Shown: positions 40,862 to 48,785, counted from the stretch's first letter. The stretch is 64,000 bases of DNA from an uncultured Prevotellaceae bacterium (GCA_902780025.1 CACZDV010000007.1:28043-92042), one strand, 5' to 3'. Translations and numbers: made by a program. Notes: generated by a model from the letters alone, not told the origin.

Positions 40862-41284
40862 TTATTCTTCATTGATGGGAGGCAGCGGTGTAGCTGATGC
40901 TTCTGTCTCCGCTGTCATGCCAGGGATGGTAAGCGGTGGCAGACGGTTGCCCGTCATGCCACGGATGATTTCATATATCTGCATGAGCCCCTGCTGATGC
41001 TCACCGCTCCAGGATAGAATACCGTTCAGTGTATTCTTGGTATTGTCCACCCACGTAGGCTCTGGCTGGTCCACTACCGGCAATTCAGGCATCACGTCTG
41101 CAAAGTAGTCGCGCAGCTTTTTTGCCTCGTCGATGTCGCCCTTGGCAATCAGTAGGCACTGCTGGCTGATGGCCATTTTGCTTGTCGGGTTTATCATCCG
41201 TATCATGTTCATCATCTCTTCGCGTCGTTTATTCTTGTTCCACATCATCTGCCGTGTTTGATAATTCTTGCTAATTCTTTCCAA
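40862..41284 (-). CDS. Helical protein, unknown
   Basis: 140 residues. The N terminus is basic and Met-rich (MMWNKNKRREEMMNMIRM), a central helical region follows (QQCLLIAKGDIDEAKKLRDYFADV), and the Pro/Glu/Thr-rich end (EASATPLPPINEE) is disordered. The start could be the Met at about residue 24 instead. A hairpin follows the upstream gene (41307-41339). Confidence 0.55.
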   Translation of the reverse strand: MERISKNYQTRQMMWNKNKRREEMMNMIRMINPTSKMAISQQCLLIAKGDIDEAKKLRDYFADVMPELPVVDQPEPTWVDNTKNTLNGILSWSGEHQQGLMQIYEIIRGMTGNRLPPLTIPGMTAETEASATPLPPINEE

Positions 41285-41306
41285 ACTTGCAAGGATTGGA
41301 AAGGTA

Positions 41307-41339
41307 ATTAGGGGAAATCTTGGGAAGACTTCCCCTAAT
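41307..41339 (-). terminator. Hairpin between leftward genes
   Basis: ATTAGGGGAA (41307-41316) pairs perfectly with TTCCCCTAAT (41330-41339) around a 13-base loop, just after the stop of the membrane-anchored gene at 41352. Likely a partial terminator. Confidence 0.55.
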
Positions 41340-41351
41340 ACCCATTAGCCG

Positions 41352-41936
41352 TTACTGGCCACAACCGCAACCTGGGCAGCTACATGGCTGGGGAGCCGAG
41401 TAGATGCAGACGGGCTGTGCATCGAGGCTGGAGCGGCCTGTCAGACGGTCAGAGACAATCTGGTTCATAGCCGTAGCATAGGCCGAGTTCTCCACGCTGG
41501 TTGACTGGTTCTGCGATCCCTGCTGCTGTCCTGAAATCGAATCAGTGATAGTTTGCGAAATCGTAGTACCCTGGGCCACTCTGGCGTCTGTCTCACGCTG
41601 GATGCTGAGCAGCAGGCGGTCGATGTTGTCCTTGGTGTTGGCATTGCCCTGGGCAATCAGCTGCAGGGTAGCGTTGTACTGGGCATTAGCCACCTTCTCA
41701 GAGGCAATGGCTGCCTCCTTGGCCTCCTTCGACTTCGCGTTGGCGTACATGCTGTTCAACACCGTTCCTGCAATGACACCGACAAGTGCGGCACCACCGA
41801 AGACGATGCTGGTAACGGCGACGTTGCTTGGGCGCTTGGCCGCCATGTAGTCCAGCTTCACCTGCTCGTAGGCTGAAAGGCCATCCTTGTTACCCATCGA
41901 CTTCAGGGCATACAAGTCATTCATTTCTAAAGCCAT
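41352..41936 (-). CDS. Membrane-anchored protein with Cys-rich tail
   Basis: 194 residues. One transmembrane segment at about 38-62 (NVAVTSIVFGGAALVGVIAGTVL) precedes a long Ala/Gln-rich helix (KSKEAKEAAIASEKVANAQYN, LQLIAQGNANTKDNIDRLLLSIQ). The C terminus ends in CSCPGCGCGQ, resembling the Cys clusters of the protein at 39700-40173. It could be a membrane-spanning virion or DNA-ejection protein. A -7-like TAAATTTG lies 70 bp upstream. Confidence 0.6.
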   Translation of the reverse strand: MALEMNDLYALKSMGNKDGLSAYEQVKLDYMAAKRPSNVAVTSIVFGGAALVGVIAGTVLNSMYANAKSKEAKEAAIASEKVANAQYNATLQLIAQGNANTKDNIDRLLLSIQRETDARVAQGTTISQTITDSISGQQQGSQNQSTSVENSAYATAMNQIVSDRLTGRSSLDAQPVCIYSAPQPCSCPGCGCGQ

Positions 41937-42004
41937 AATCTTTAAGTTTTGTGTTGTGAATAAATAGGGTTATCTGTAGCGGAAGTCCTTTTGGAAATCC
42001 GTTA

Positions 42005-42012
42005 CAAATTTA
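42005..42012 (-). promoter_or_regulatory. Possible -7 element, leftward
   Basis: TAAATTTG on the minus strand, about 70 bp before the 41936 start. There is no good -33 element at the usual spacing, so this is tentative. Confidence 0.35.
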
Positions 42013-42057
42013 CGGAGAAAAACAACAGACTCCTAAGATATCCGTGTTATTCGTGGT

Positions 42058-42351
42058 TCACAAGATGACCCGATTTGATAACCGCTTTATCACGCGCTTC
42101 ACCGTGCTTTCACTAACATAGTACTTCTCTGCGAGATGGGCAATGATATGCGTTGTCTTCAGTCTGTCCTGACGCAGTGAGAGGTATTCCTCGTACATGG
42201 GAATATGTCTGACATCTTCCACGGAGAGGCCAAACTTTGACATCATTTTGACTTGATTTATGTTAATTTTTAGTAGCAAGTAGCCACTTATTCCGCTAAT
42301 ATTTGTGAGATAGTCGGAATTGTTGTAATTTTGCATCCGATTTGCAGTCAT
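42058..42351 (-). CDS. Small HTH protein (Mor-like regulator candidate)
   Basis: 97 residues. The C-terminal half (LRQDRLKTTHIIAHLAEKYYVSESTVKRVIKRL) is a clear helix-turn-helix, with a recognition helix in SESTVKRVIKRL, resembling the C-terminal HTH of Mor/sigma-like phage activators. The start at 42351 gives a Asn/Tyr-rich leader; a later start at about 42246 (MMSKFGLSVED) would leave only the HTH domain. Its upstream region holds a set of interlocking inverted repeats whose outer arm covers the first codons, suggesting autoregulation. It is a candidate controller of the TGCCCTTGAC promoters; that link is inference. Confidence 0.65.
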   Translation of the reverse strand: MTANRMQNYNNSDYLTNISGISGYLLLKININQVKMMSKFGLSVEDVRHIPMYEEYLSLRQDRLKTTHIIAHLAEKYYVSESTVKRVIKRLSNRVIL

Positions 42352-42466
42352 AAATTTAATTAATAATTTGCCATGTTATTTGGTAGAGAACTCATAAAGT
42401 TCCCGCAGGCCGATTTAACATGGCATTCAAGACTGCAAATCGGAAATGCCGGCCTGCTGGGACTTT
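42337..42466. repeat. Interlocking inverted repeats before the HTH gene
   Basis: Four paired arms: CCGATTTGCAGTC (42337-42349) with GACTGCAAATCGG (42431-42443), 13 bp perfect; TGCCATGTTA (42369-42378) with TAACATGGCA (42416-42425), 10 bp perfect; the 17-base arms 42396-42412 and 42450-42466, 15 of 17 matching; and GGCATT (42422-42427) with AATGCC (42445-42450). The third pair crosses the first, so not all can form together. No gene is visible in this stretch. Confidence 0.7.
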
Positions 42467-42502
42467 TATTGTGCCATAAAAGAGGCAATGTATGGGCGTC
42501 TG

Positions 42503-42928
42503 TCAGATGTCAGGATTCCTAATCAGCACTATTGTCCAGACAGCTGCAGCCATAGCCCACAGTTCGATTAAGAGGCACCAGAACCTCGCCTTGCCAAAGT
42601 ACAGCAGCACAATCATCACCACGCACCACAGCCACCACCATAGGAATATCCACCAGAAGCCTGCTACGAGAATGCACCACAACTGACTTAGCACACCGCC
42701 AACGGCTGCAAAGATATAATGCTTCGTATTTCCATCGTGTCTTAGCAGAGGCATGGCACCGACGAATACCATACATGCCAGCACGGCAAAGGCAAGGGGA
42801 ATATACCTTCCCAATACGCCCGCCATCAGCCAATAGCCGACAGCTGCAATAGCCCACACCATCAGAGTCCATAATGCTGGGTGCTTCATGGAGTAGACCA
42901 TTGCCGATATGCTCTCTGGAATCTTCAT
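42503..42928 (-). CDS. Multi-span membrane protein, unknown
   Basis: 141 residues, Trp-rich, with about five hydrophobic segments (LWTLMVWAIAAVGYWLMAG, IPLAFAVLACMVFVGAMPL, FAAVGGVLSQLWCILVAGF, LWCVVMIVLLYFG, LLIELWAMAAAVWTIVLI). It lies between the DGR/lysis-like genes and the HTH gene. A holin or membrane-pore role is possible; no motif proves it. Confidence 0.6.
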   Translation of the reverse strand: MKIPESISAMVYSMKHPALWTLMVWAIAAVGYWLMAGVLGRYIPLAFAVLACMVFVGAMPLLRHDGNTKHYIFAAVGGVLSQLWCILVAGFWWIFLWWWLWCVVMIVLLYFGKARFWCLLIELWAMAAAVWTIVLIRNPDI

Positions 42929-42939
42929 AAGCGCAATAC

Positions 42940-43185
42940 TTATAATGTCGCAATAAAACCAATTCTCAGAAGATGTCCTAAGTTGACACCAGCTACAGTA
43001 AGTATGAAGTCAATGGCATCTGGCTTGCCACCCCAGTGCCAGTCTTTAAATTCCATACTTCCTGCTACGCCACAGGCTAAAACCTCGGTATTGTACCAGT
43101 CGGTAGGGAATAACCCTACGGGTATTCCTAACAACAAATGGTGTATTCTGTGGCTTGCTAACAGCCATTCCCAGATTTTCTTCAT
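42940..43185 (-). CDS. Small membrane protein, lysis-associated candidate
   Basis: 81 residues. Two hydrophobic segments (IHHLLLGIPVGLFPT and DFILTVAGVNLGHLLRIGFI) frame GVAGSMEFKDWHWGGKPDAIDF, a G-x-x-E-x-D...GGK-x-D-x-x-D pattern like that of YfiM-type membrane proteins of unknown function found in many phages and bacteria. It is 12 bp after the preceding gene. Function unproven. Confidence 0.55.
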   Translation of the reverse strand: MKKIWEWLLASHRIHHLLLGIPVGLFPTDWYNTEVLACGVAGSMEFKDWHWGGKPDAIDFILTVAGVNLGHLLRIGFIATL

Positions 43186-43197
43186 AGCCTATCCTCC

Positions 43198-43710
43198 TTA
43201 TCCGTTAAGGGCCTCTTCATACGGAGTGAAGTCAAAGCCATCCTTCTTATGAAAACCTTCTTCCACACACTGCTCAATCCAGCTAAGACCGCCAAGGTAG
43301 AACTGGGCCATCTCCTGCATGCTCTCGAACGTATGGTACACAGCGTTACCGTCATCACCGTCACTCAGCTTGAACAGCTTCGGGAACGATACCAGCTCTG
43401 GGTACATGGCAGCAGCATCATGCACGGCCTTGAAGTTCTGGCGGTTTTCCCAGTTCAGCTTGACGGGCTTGCCGCTCCACACGTAGCCATGCTCAGACTT
43501 GTCATCGGTTCGCTCGTCAATATCTTTGATGATGGCTGCCTTGATGCGTTCAATACTCGGCTTGCCGTCAGTCTTCTTATAGAAGTAGACCTCAAACCAT
43601 GTCGCGCTCTCACCGTCGGCCTCTTCATGGTAGTCGTAGCTGACGATCACTCGGCTTTCGTCCTCACGTACGGGGACAAAGCACTCTTTCTTTCCAAATA
43701 CCTTGTTCAT
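43198..43710 (-). CDS. DUF4376-like tail protein downstream of the DGR RT
   Basis: 170 residues. The C-terminal half (NWENRQNFKAVHDAAAMYPE, FPKLFKLSDGDDGNAVYHTF, GLSWIEQCVEEGFHKKD) matches from memory a pattern common in tail-fibre-associated proteins of Bacteroidales phages (DUF4376-like). The N-terminal half is beta-rich (VIVSYDYHEEADGESATWFEVYF). Its ATG overlaps the stop of the RT gene by 4 bp, so it is translationally coupled to the RT. It may be a fibre chaperone or accessory; this is inference. Confidence 0.6.
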   Translation of the reverse strand: MNKVFGKKECFVPVREDESRVIVSYDYHEEADGESATWFEVYFYKKTDGKPSIERIKAAIIKDIDERTDDKSEHGYVWSGKPVKLNWENRQNFKAVHDAAAMYPELVSFPKLFKLSDGDDGNAVYHTFESMQEMAQFYLGGLSWIEQCVEEGFHKKDGFDFTPYEEALNG

Positions 43711-44900
43711 ACTTCTTTGTAATTATATGGTTTGTTCATTATTGTTATGTCACTGTTGAAGGTCGCCGTCCACAGAAACCTGCTGCGCAGGAACAGGCTG
43801 CGGCGAATCCTGTATGTCTTGTAGTGGCTCAGCACACCGAGAAACGAGTTGACGCTACGATATACCGAGTCACCGTCTTGCATATCCATAAACCTGATGT
43901 TACGCTCCATCCTGTGCAGGCAGGCGTTAGAGGCATACGCCCTGTAAGGCTTCACAAAGGCACCAAGGAACTCAGTGCCGTAGTTGGCATTCTTCACCGA
44001 CAGCTTGCCCATGTGCAGCTCCAGGCCAAGGACTGCAGAGAGGAAATCACGGACCTTTGGAACGATGGACTTCATCTGCTCCTTATCACAGCTTACCACA
44101 TAGGCATCGTCAACATACCTGCCGTAGTGCCTGCATTTCATGTCGCGCTTCATGAACTGGTCAAGCGCATTCAGATAGACATTGCTGAAAAGCTGACTCG
44201 TCAGATTGCCGATAGGCAGGCCGCGTCCGTTGTTGGCCGTGCGCATCGTCTTCGCTGGGTCAAGACCTACCCAGTCGTTTTCAGAACCTACTATCCTGCA
44301 GTTCTCGTTGGGGTCAAGAAGGATAATCTCGCGCGTCAGCCATGTCACCAGACTGTAGTCTATCCTGTCTTCCCATGTGTCCTTATCTCCCTTCCTTATC
44401 TTGTGCGTGCGCAGTTTCTCAAGCGAACACATAGCCATATCCAGCAGGCGTTGGCGATCGATATGCATGAAGTAACCGCGAATATCCAGCTTCATCACAT
44501 AACACGGCCTGCGGTAGCCAAGGCTCTCCTTGCGGATATGATCAGCCAGTCGGCCTATGCCGTAGTGTGTGCCGCGCTCTGGAATACAGCTGTACGTGTC
44601 GTGGATGAAAGTACGCTCGAATAGCTCGTGAGTGTAGTTGTAGTACAGGTGGTGTACCACCCTGTCCCTGAATTGGGCTGCAAAGACCTCCCGCTTTTTC
44701 GGACGCTCTATGATGAAGCACGACGAAGGAGCTGGCTTATACGTCCTGTCCCATAGCGAGTCCCTAAGCTCAGTCAGGTTCTCTTTCAGATGCCGCTCGA
44801 ACCTCTGAACATAGAGCTTGCTGCCCTTATGGCGCTTGGCGCATAGGAACGCCGCATAAAGGTCCAGCAGTAATGCCTCGCGTGTCAGTGAGTATGCCAT
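43707..44900 (-). CDS. DGR reverse transcriptase
   Basis: 397 residues. RT motifs in order: KLDIRGYF with Asp139 (motif 3), GLPIGNLTSQLFSN with SQ at 235-236 (the SQ in motif 4 distinguishes DGR RTs from retron and group II RTs, which have QG), and RYVDDAYVV with YVDD at 262-265 (active site). There are no endonuclease or maturase domains, as expected. It makes error-prone cDNA from the template repeat RNA, misreading adenines. It lies just downstream of the template repeat (44971-45155) and of the accessory and variable-protein genes, all on one strand. Confidence 0.96.
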   Translation of the reverse strand: MAYSLTREALLLDLYAAFLCAKRHKGSKLYVQRFERHLKENLTELRDSLWDRTYKPAPSSCFIIERPKKREVFAAQFRDRVVHHLYYNYTHELFERTFIHDTYSCIPERGTHYGIGRLADHIRKESLGYRRPCYVMKLDIRGYFMHIDRQRLLDMAMCSLEKLRTHKIRKGDKDTWEDRIDYSLVTWLTREIILLDPNENCRIVGSENDWVGLDPAKTMRTANNGRGLPIGNLTSQLFSNVYLNALDQFMKRDMKCRHYGRYVDDAYVVSCDKEQMKSIVPKVRDFLSAVLGLELHMGKLSVKNANYGTEFLGAFVKPYRAYASNACLHRMERNIRFMDMQDGDSVYRSVNSFLGVLSHYKTYRIRRSLFLRSRFLWTATFNSDITIMNKPYNYKEV

Positions 44901-44970
44901 AGCTTTTTTCGTTTATTGTCTTCTGTTACTATCTCTTTATTGTAGTCTTATGCCGTCTTCTTGACGAGTG

Positions 44971-45155
44971 CTGAACAGCCCGCACCGAGAACCCGTTGTA
45001 CCGATTGTTGTTATTCTGTGGGTTCACGCTCGAACTATTGAAGTTCATGTTGTACGCGTTATTGGCAGAGTTCCACGACGATGACCAATAGTTGCCGTTC
45101 GAACCGACATTATTGATGCTCGTACCGTTACCGTTGCCAGCAGCGGGAAAGAAAA
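44971..45155 (-). repeat. DGR template repeat (TR)
   Basis: 185 bp aligning without gaps to the end of the variable gene (46056-46240, offset 1085). There are 20 mismatches and all are A in the TR on the coding strand. In the frame of the variable gene the TR reads almost entirely Asn at the variable codons (for example GNGNGTSINN, PQNNNNRYNG), typical of AAY template codons. The 25 bp at the 3' end (CGGGTTCTCGGTGCGGGC...) are identical in both repeats, as an initiation-of-homing region should be. Confidence 0.96.
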
Positions 45156-45351
45156 ACTCCGTTTACGGTCATCACCTGTTACGAACGAATGGTGGAACTG
45201 CTATTGCAGAGCCGCCAGACATCTACATCTTTTTCCCGCTCATCGCAGGACGGATGACCTATGAATTCGCCTTGAACAGCCGCTACGTTTTTCCTTGATG
45301 TATATATGTTGAAAGAGCGCATTCCCCTTTTTACAGCGGGAGGTCTGTATT

Positions 45352-45927
45352 CTACAGCAACGCTGCAAGCTGCCGTTTCAGTGAAGCGATAAACTCAGCA
45401 TTGTCTGATGGTGTCTTCGACTCCAGCGGATAGCTCATCACCTGAGAAAGAATCTGGAACATGCCGACACGACTACCTTCCGAATCGACACGGGCTGTCG
45501 AGCGCGTAGCCTTCTGACCGCCGCGCGTGTCCTTCTCTGGTAGAGACTGCTTCCACTCCATGAAGGCTGCTTGCAGGACTTCGTAAGTCACATCTTCCTC
45601 GTCGGACATTTCCACCGTGAAGGTAGCATAGTCCTCAATGGTCTCGAAGTCCACGTCTTCATAGTTCGGCATGTACTTCGACAACGACTCCAAAGGAAAA
45701 CCGACGCTCACATACTCGCCCTTCTTCGTCACGTAACGGTTCGCTGCCAGTATCTTCACGTCACCGCGCTCCTTCTGGAACGCCTCGCTGCAGACCAGCG
45801 TTTTAATCAGCCATGCACTCCATTCGTAGGCACGGAAAAACTTGCCGTCCTTGTGCAGGAAAATCTTGTTCCAGCTCTCAGCGTCTTCACGCAATTTCTC
45901 AAATTCCAATGCTGGAGTTAACTTCAT
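45352..45927 (-). CDS. DGR accessory-position protein (not Avd-like)
   Basis: 191 residues between the variable gene and the TR, where Avd normally lies. It is larger than Avd (about 120-130) and is not a basic four-helix bundle by composition: it has WNKIFLHKDGKFFRAYEWSAWLI at about 19-41, KGEYVSVGFPLESL, an acidic stretch (YEDVDFETIEDYATF), and a long Arg/Ser/Gly linker before a helical end. I recall similar proteins beside Bacteroidales DGRs, so it probably assists the RT or template RNA, but this cannot be confirmed here. Confidence 0.65.
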   Translation of the reverse strand: MKLTPALEFEKLREDAESWNKIFLHKDGKFFRAYEWSAWLIKTLVCSEAFQKERGDVKILAANRYVTKKGEYVSVGFPLESLSKYMPNYEDVDFETIEDYATFTVEMSDEEDVTYEVLQAAFMEWKQSLPEKDTRGGQKATRSTARVDSEGSRVGMFQILSQVMSYPLESKTPSDNAEFIASLKRQLAALL

Positions 45928-45973
45928 CTTATTTTCTCCTATTCTTTTAGTTACTTAAATTATCTATCTTAAT

Positions 45974-46041
45974 CCGTTGCCCCTGTTTACGACGCGCCGC
46001 CTTGTGGGGCGGCTGTTGTGCGTCGTAAACTGAGCCAACGG
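45974..46041. other. Hairpin just downstream of the variable repeat
   Basis: Three nested stems: CCGTTG (45974-45979)/CAACGG (46036-46041); GTTTACGACGC (45985-45995)/GCGTCGTAAAC (46020-46030), 11 bp perfect; GCCGCC (45996-46001)/GGCGGC (46008-46013) with a TTGTG-centred loop. It lies 12 bp past the variable gene's stop. DGRs such as that of phage BPP-1 need a hairpin or cruciform at this place in the target. There is no matching hairpin beside the TR. Confidence 0.8.
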
Positions 46042-46052
46042 GTGTAGGCGAA

Positions 46053-48548
46053 TTACTGAACAGCCCGCACCGAGAACCCGAGGTACCGAAGGCTGTAATT
46101 CTGTGGGTACACGCTCGAACTACCGAAGTACATGCGGTACGCGTAATCGGCAGAGCTCCACGACGATGACCAACAGTAGCCGTACGAACCGACATTATTG
46201 ATGCTCGTACCGTAACCGTAGCCAGCAGCGGGAAAGAAAACGAACACGCTATGGTCACTCTTCTTCATGAACTTCCAACCGTTTATGCCGTTAATCGAAG
46301 TCCACTCCCTATCGGTATTGTCGTAAAGCTCCTGAAACTCTTCCTTCGTCGGCAGGCGCCAAGGAGAGCCGAGCAGGGCCAGAGCAGCGTCGTGCTGGGC
46401 ATCGTTACTTGCAATGTTGGCAGTGACCTGCTTACCAGGAGTGCTGGCGTATGGTCCTGAATTGCTCGTACCGAAGTCGTAGCCCTCGCCGTTGTTATGG
46501 CCGACAATGTTACCCCATGAGAAGTAACAGCCGTAGTCTTCGGGATTTTCACCTATCGCGTAGTTACCCTGAGCGTCTTTCACGATGTTGGCCTGTGCCC
46601 ACTTTAAGCCTGATGGCAGACCGAGGTCAACAAATCCCGCCTGCTCTTCGTAGGTCATCGTCACCGATGCTGATGCACCGCTCGCCGTACCTGTCGCCGT
46701 AGCAGGAGCCTTGTAGCCTTCCACGTCGTCGCTCACGGCAACCGAATAGCCATGACCTGTAGGAATCTTATATGTGCCGTCCTGCTGGGCTGCAACGACA
46801 GCTGATGCCGTTGTGTCGGTAACGGTCTTCGTCACGCCGCTCAGATCAGCCTCGCCAGTATCGCTTGCAAGCGTCACGGTCAGTATCGTCGTGGCATACT
46901 GCTTCTGCACGGTCTCTAAGCCGCTGGCCTTCGTCTGGTTCGTCACGGCGGCTGGTGTGGCATAGCCTGTCACGTCACCGAAACGCAGAGAGTATGTCGT
47001 GCCTGGCACAATGGCCATCGAGAAGGTCTTCACATGGCTGGCTATCGAGCCTGACATTTCCTGCTCACTGCCGCTGCCTACTGTGATATAGGCCTTGGCA
47101 CTGGCCAAAGCGGTATCGTCGGCATCGTTCATCGTCAGCTCTACAACCAGCACACCATACACGTAGCTGGCCTTGTCGGCTGTCATGGCCGTTCCTGCTG
47201 CGGTGCTTGAATAGTTCGCGGGCGTGCCGTAGCCCGATACGCCTGAATACTCAATGGTGAACGCGCTACCTGTCGGTACCAGCGCCGTTGTCGTGTTGTC
47301 CGTCAAAGTCTGGTCAGCACCGCTTGTATGCTTCACCGTACCCTGTGCGCCTGTTGGGAAGTTACCTTCCACGCCGTTCACCACACCTACCATATTCAGG
47401 TTCACCTTCGTAGCAGAGTAGGTGACCTCTATCGTCTGGCTCGTACCTGTGGCATTGCCATAGGAAGCGACGTTCTTGGCGTAGTGCTCAATATCGGGGG
47501 CGGTGATGTTCAGAGCCGTGCCAGTGGCAACCTTCACCGTTCCTGTCAGGGCGGGTGTCGTACCTGTGGCCGTCACGAACTTCGCCGTACCGTTGATTGT
47601 GTACTGCTTGCGCTCCGTGAAATCCGACTGGTTGGAAACCACGCTGATGGCTACCAGCGTCGTAGAGTACAGCGCATTGATGGACTTTCCTGACTGGCTG
47701 ATGCTCTTCGCATAGTCCGTGACATCACTCATGGCGCTCGTCGTCAGGCTCACAGTAGTACCCTTGGCAACCTTGAATGTATCGCCGTTGCCGTACTGCT
47801 GGTTATTGTATGTCACCTTGGCACCGCTGATGGCAGAGTCGGTACCTTGGTTCGACGCAATGTTTACCGTATATTCGTCGGCCTCGTAGTTGAACGTCAG
47901 CTCCTTCTCTTCGCCGATGGCAAGGTTCGTGATGGTCTGTGCGGCAGGTGTCGTATACTGGTCGTCCAGCTGTGCCACACTTACCGAATAGTTCTTTAGC
48001 GGAGTGACCTTCGTGAATATCACGCTCTTCTCGCCAGCGGCCAGTGTCTTTGTTACGGGCGTGCTGCCAGCATCGGAGGTGTTCGTCAGCGTCACCACCA
48101 CACCAGCAAACGTCGGGGAAAGGTTCTCAACGTCGTTGATGATGTCTTTCAGGTACACCTTCACCTTACCCAGTGCACCACCACCGCCACCACCAGAGGC
48201 TCCTAAGTCCCAGTAGGCCGTCTTGTTGTTACCGCTGCCCGTGATGTCATGCAACTTGTAGAATACGTAGCCGTTGGCACCGTCGCTGGCGTTCTCGCTG
48301 TCTGCTACGCGCACCTCGTCACCAATCTTGAAGTCATACGTCTTTGCGTCCTGACCTTCACCAATGGTATACTGCAGCGTGCTTGCAGTAGGAGCGGAGT
48401 TCAGCGTCACCAGCGTTACGCCAGTAGACTTCTTCTGACGTGCCTCGATGGCCGTCTTGATCTGAGGAAGGACATTCGTCTTGAAATCATTCATGATGCC
48501 GTCAACCTGCTCCCTCGTATATATCTCTTTTGCTTCGTTTTCTGCCAT
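46053..48548 (-). CDS. DGR-diversified receptor-binding protein
   Basis: 831 residues. N-terminal helix (1-40, NDFKTNVLPQIKTAIEARQ), a Gly linker (GASGGGGGG, about 125), then about seven beta-sandwich repeats of about 75 residues (repeat signatures such as GYATPAAVTNQT and GYKAPATATGT), and from about 620 a C-type-lectin-like domain of the Fibrobacter-paralogous type (FVDLGLPSGLKWAQANI, SPWRLPTKEEFQELYD, GFSVRAVQ at the end). The last 61 residues are the variable repeat. The repeats form a stalk presenting the lectin domain; diversified residues are mostly Tyr. It probably binds host surface glycans or proteins. Confidence 0.93.
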   Translation of the reverse strand: MAENEAKEIYTREQVDGIMNDFKTNVLPQIKTAIEARQKKSTGVTLVTLNSAPTASTLQYTIGEGQDAKTYDFKIGDEVRVADSENASDGANGYVFYKLHDITGSGNNKTAYWDLGASGGGGGGALGKVKVYLKDIINDVENLSPTFAGVVVTLTNTSDAGSTPVTKTLAAGEKSVIFTKVTPLKNYSVSVAQLDDQYTTPAAQTITNLAIGEEKELTFNYEADEYTVNIASNQGTDSAISGAKVTYNNQQYGNGDTFKVAKGTTVSLTTSAMSDVTDYAKSISQSGKSINALYSTTLVAISVVSNQSDFTERKQYTINGTAKFVTATGTTPALTGTVKVATGTALNITAPDIEHYAKNVASYGNATGTSQTIEVTYSATKVNLNMVGVVNGVEGNFPTGAQGTVKHTSGADQTLTDNTTTALVPTGSAFTIEYSGVSGYGTPANYSSTAAGTAMTADKASYVYGVLVVELTMNDADDTALASAKAYITVGSGSEQEMSGSIASHVKTFSMAIVPGTTYSLRFGDVTGYATPAAVTNQTKASGLETVQKQYATTILTVTLASDTGEADLSGVTKTVTDTTASAVVAAQQDGTYKIPTGHGYSVAVSDDVEGYKAPATATGTASGASASVTMTYEEQAGFVDLGLPSGLKWAQANIVKDAQGNYAIGENPEDYGCYFSWGNIVGHNNGEGYDFGTSNSGPYASTPGKQVTANIASNDAQHDAALALLGSPWRLPTKEEFQELYDNTDREWTSINGINGWKFMKKSDHSVFVFFPAAGYGYGTSINNVGSYGYCWSSSWSSADYAYRMYFGSSSVYPQNYSLRYLGFSVRAVQ
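46056..46240 (-). repeat. DGR variable repeat (VR)
   Basis: Relative to the TR, 20 substitutions in 16 codons, all at template adenines: 8 Asn to Tyr, and others to Cys, Ser, Asp, Arg, Gly and Leu. No insertions or deletions. The repeat covers the C terminus of the lectin domain and ends at the last sense codon (stop 46053-46055). Confidence 0.95.
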
Positions 48549-48575
48549 AATTCTCAGTTGTTAATTAAAATGATG

Positions 48576-48785
48576 TTAGTCAGTCGTGCTGAAAGTATAA
48601 TCATCCCATATTGCCTCTGCGTCCTCGTCGTCAGCAAACGTCAAGTCTGCTCCGGCAATGGAGGCTACCTCATGTTTTGTAGCGAAGACAGCCGTGATGC
48701 TGCTCCAGTACTCGCGCAACACCAGTTGCAGGTTCTGCATGAGCCACTGCTTCGGTATTAAAACGCTATTGTTATCGTTTGCCAT
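48576..48785 (-). CDS. Small protein, unknown
   Basis: 69 residues (LIPKQWLMQNLQLVLREYWSS, ASIAGADLTFADDEDAEAIWDDYTFSTTD). The last 14 residues (AEAIWDDYTFSTTD) match the end of the fibre protein at 50179-51927 (ADAVWKNYQFATTD). Probably a small fibre accessory, upstream of the DGR target in the same direction. Confidence 0.6.
   Translation of the reverse strand: MANDNNSVLIPKQWLMQNLQLVLREYWSSITAVFATKHEVASIAGADLTFADDEDAEAIWDDYTFSTTD

Noticed and set aside
43824-44624. 266-residue frame opposite the RT gene
   Set aside because: Shadow of the RT codons; no motif.
45092-45298. Rightward 68-residue frame antisense to the template repeat
   Set aside because: It overlaps the TR, whose sequence is explained by the DGR, and has no protein-like features.
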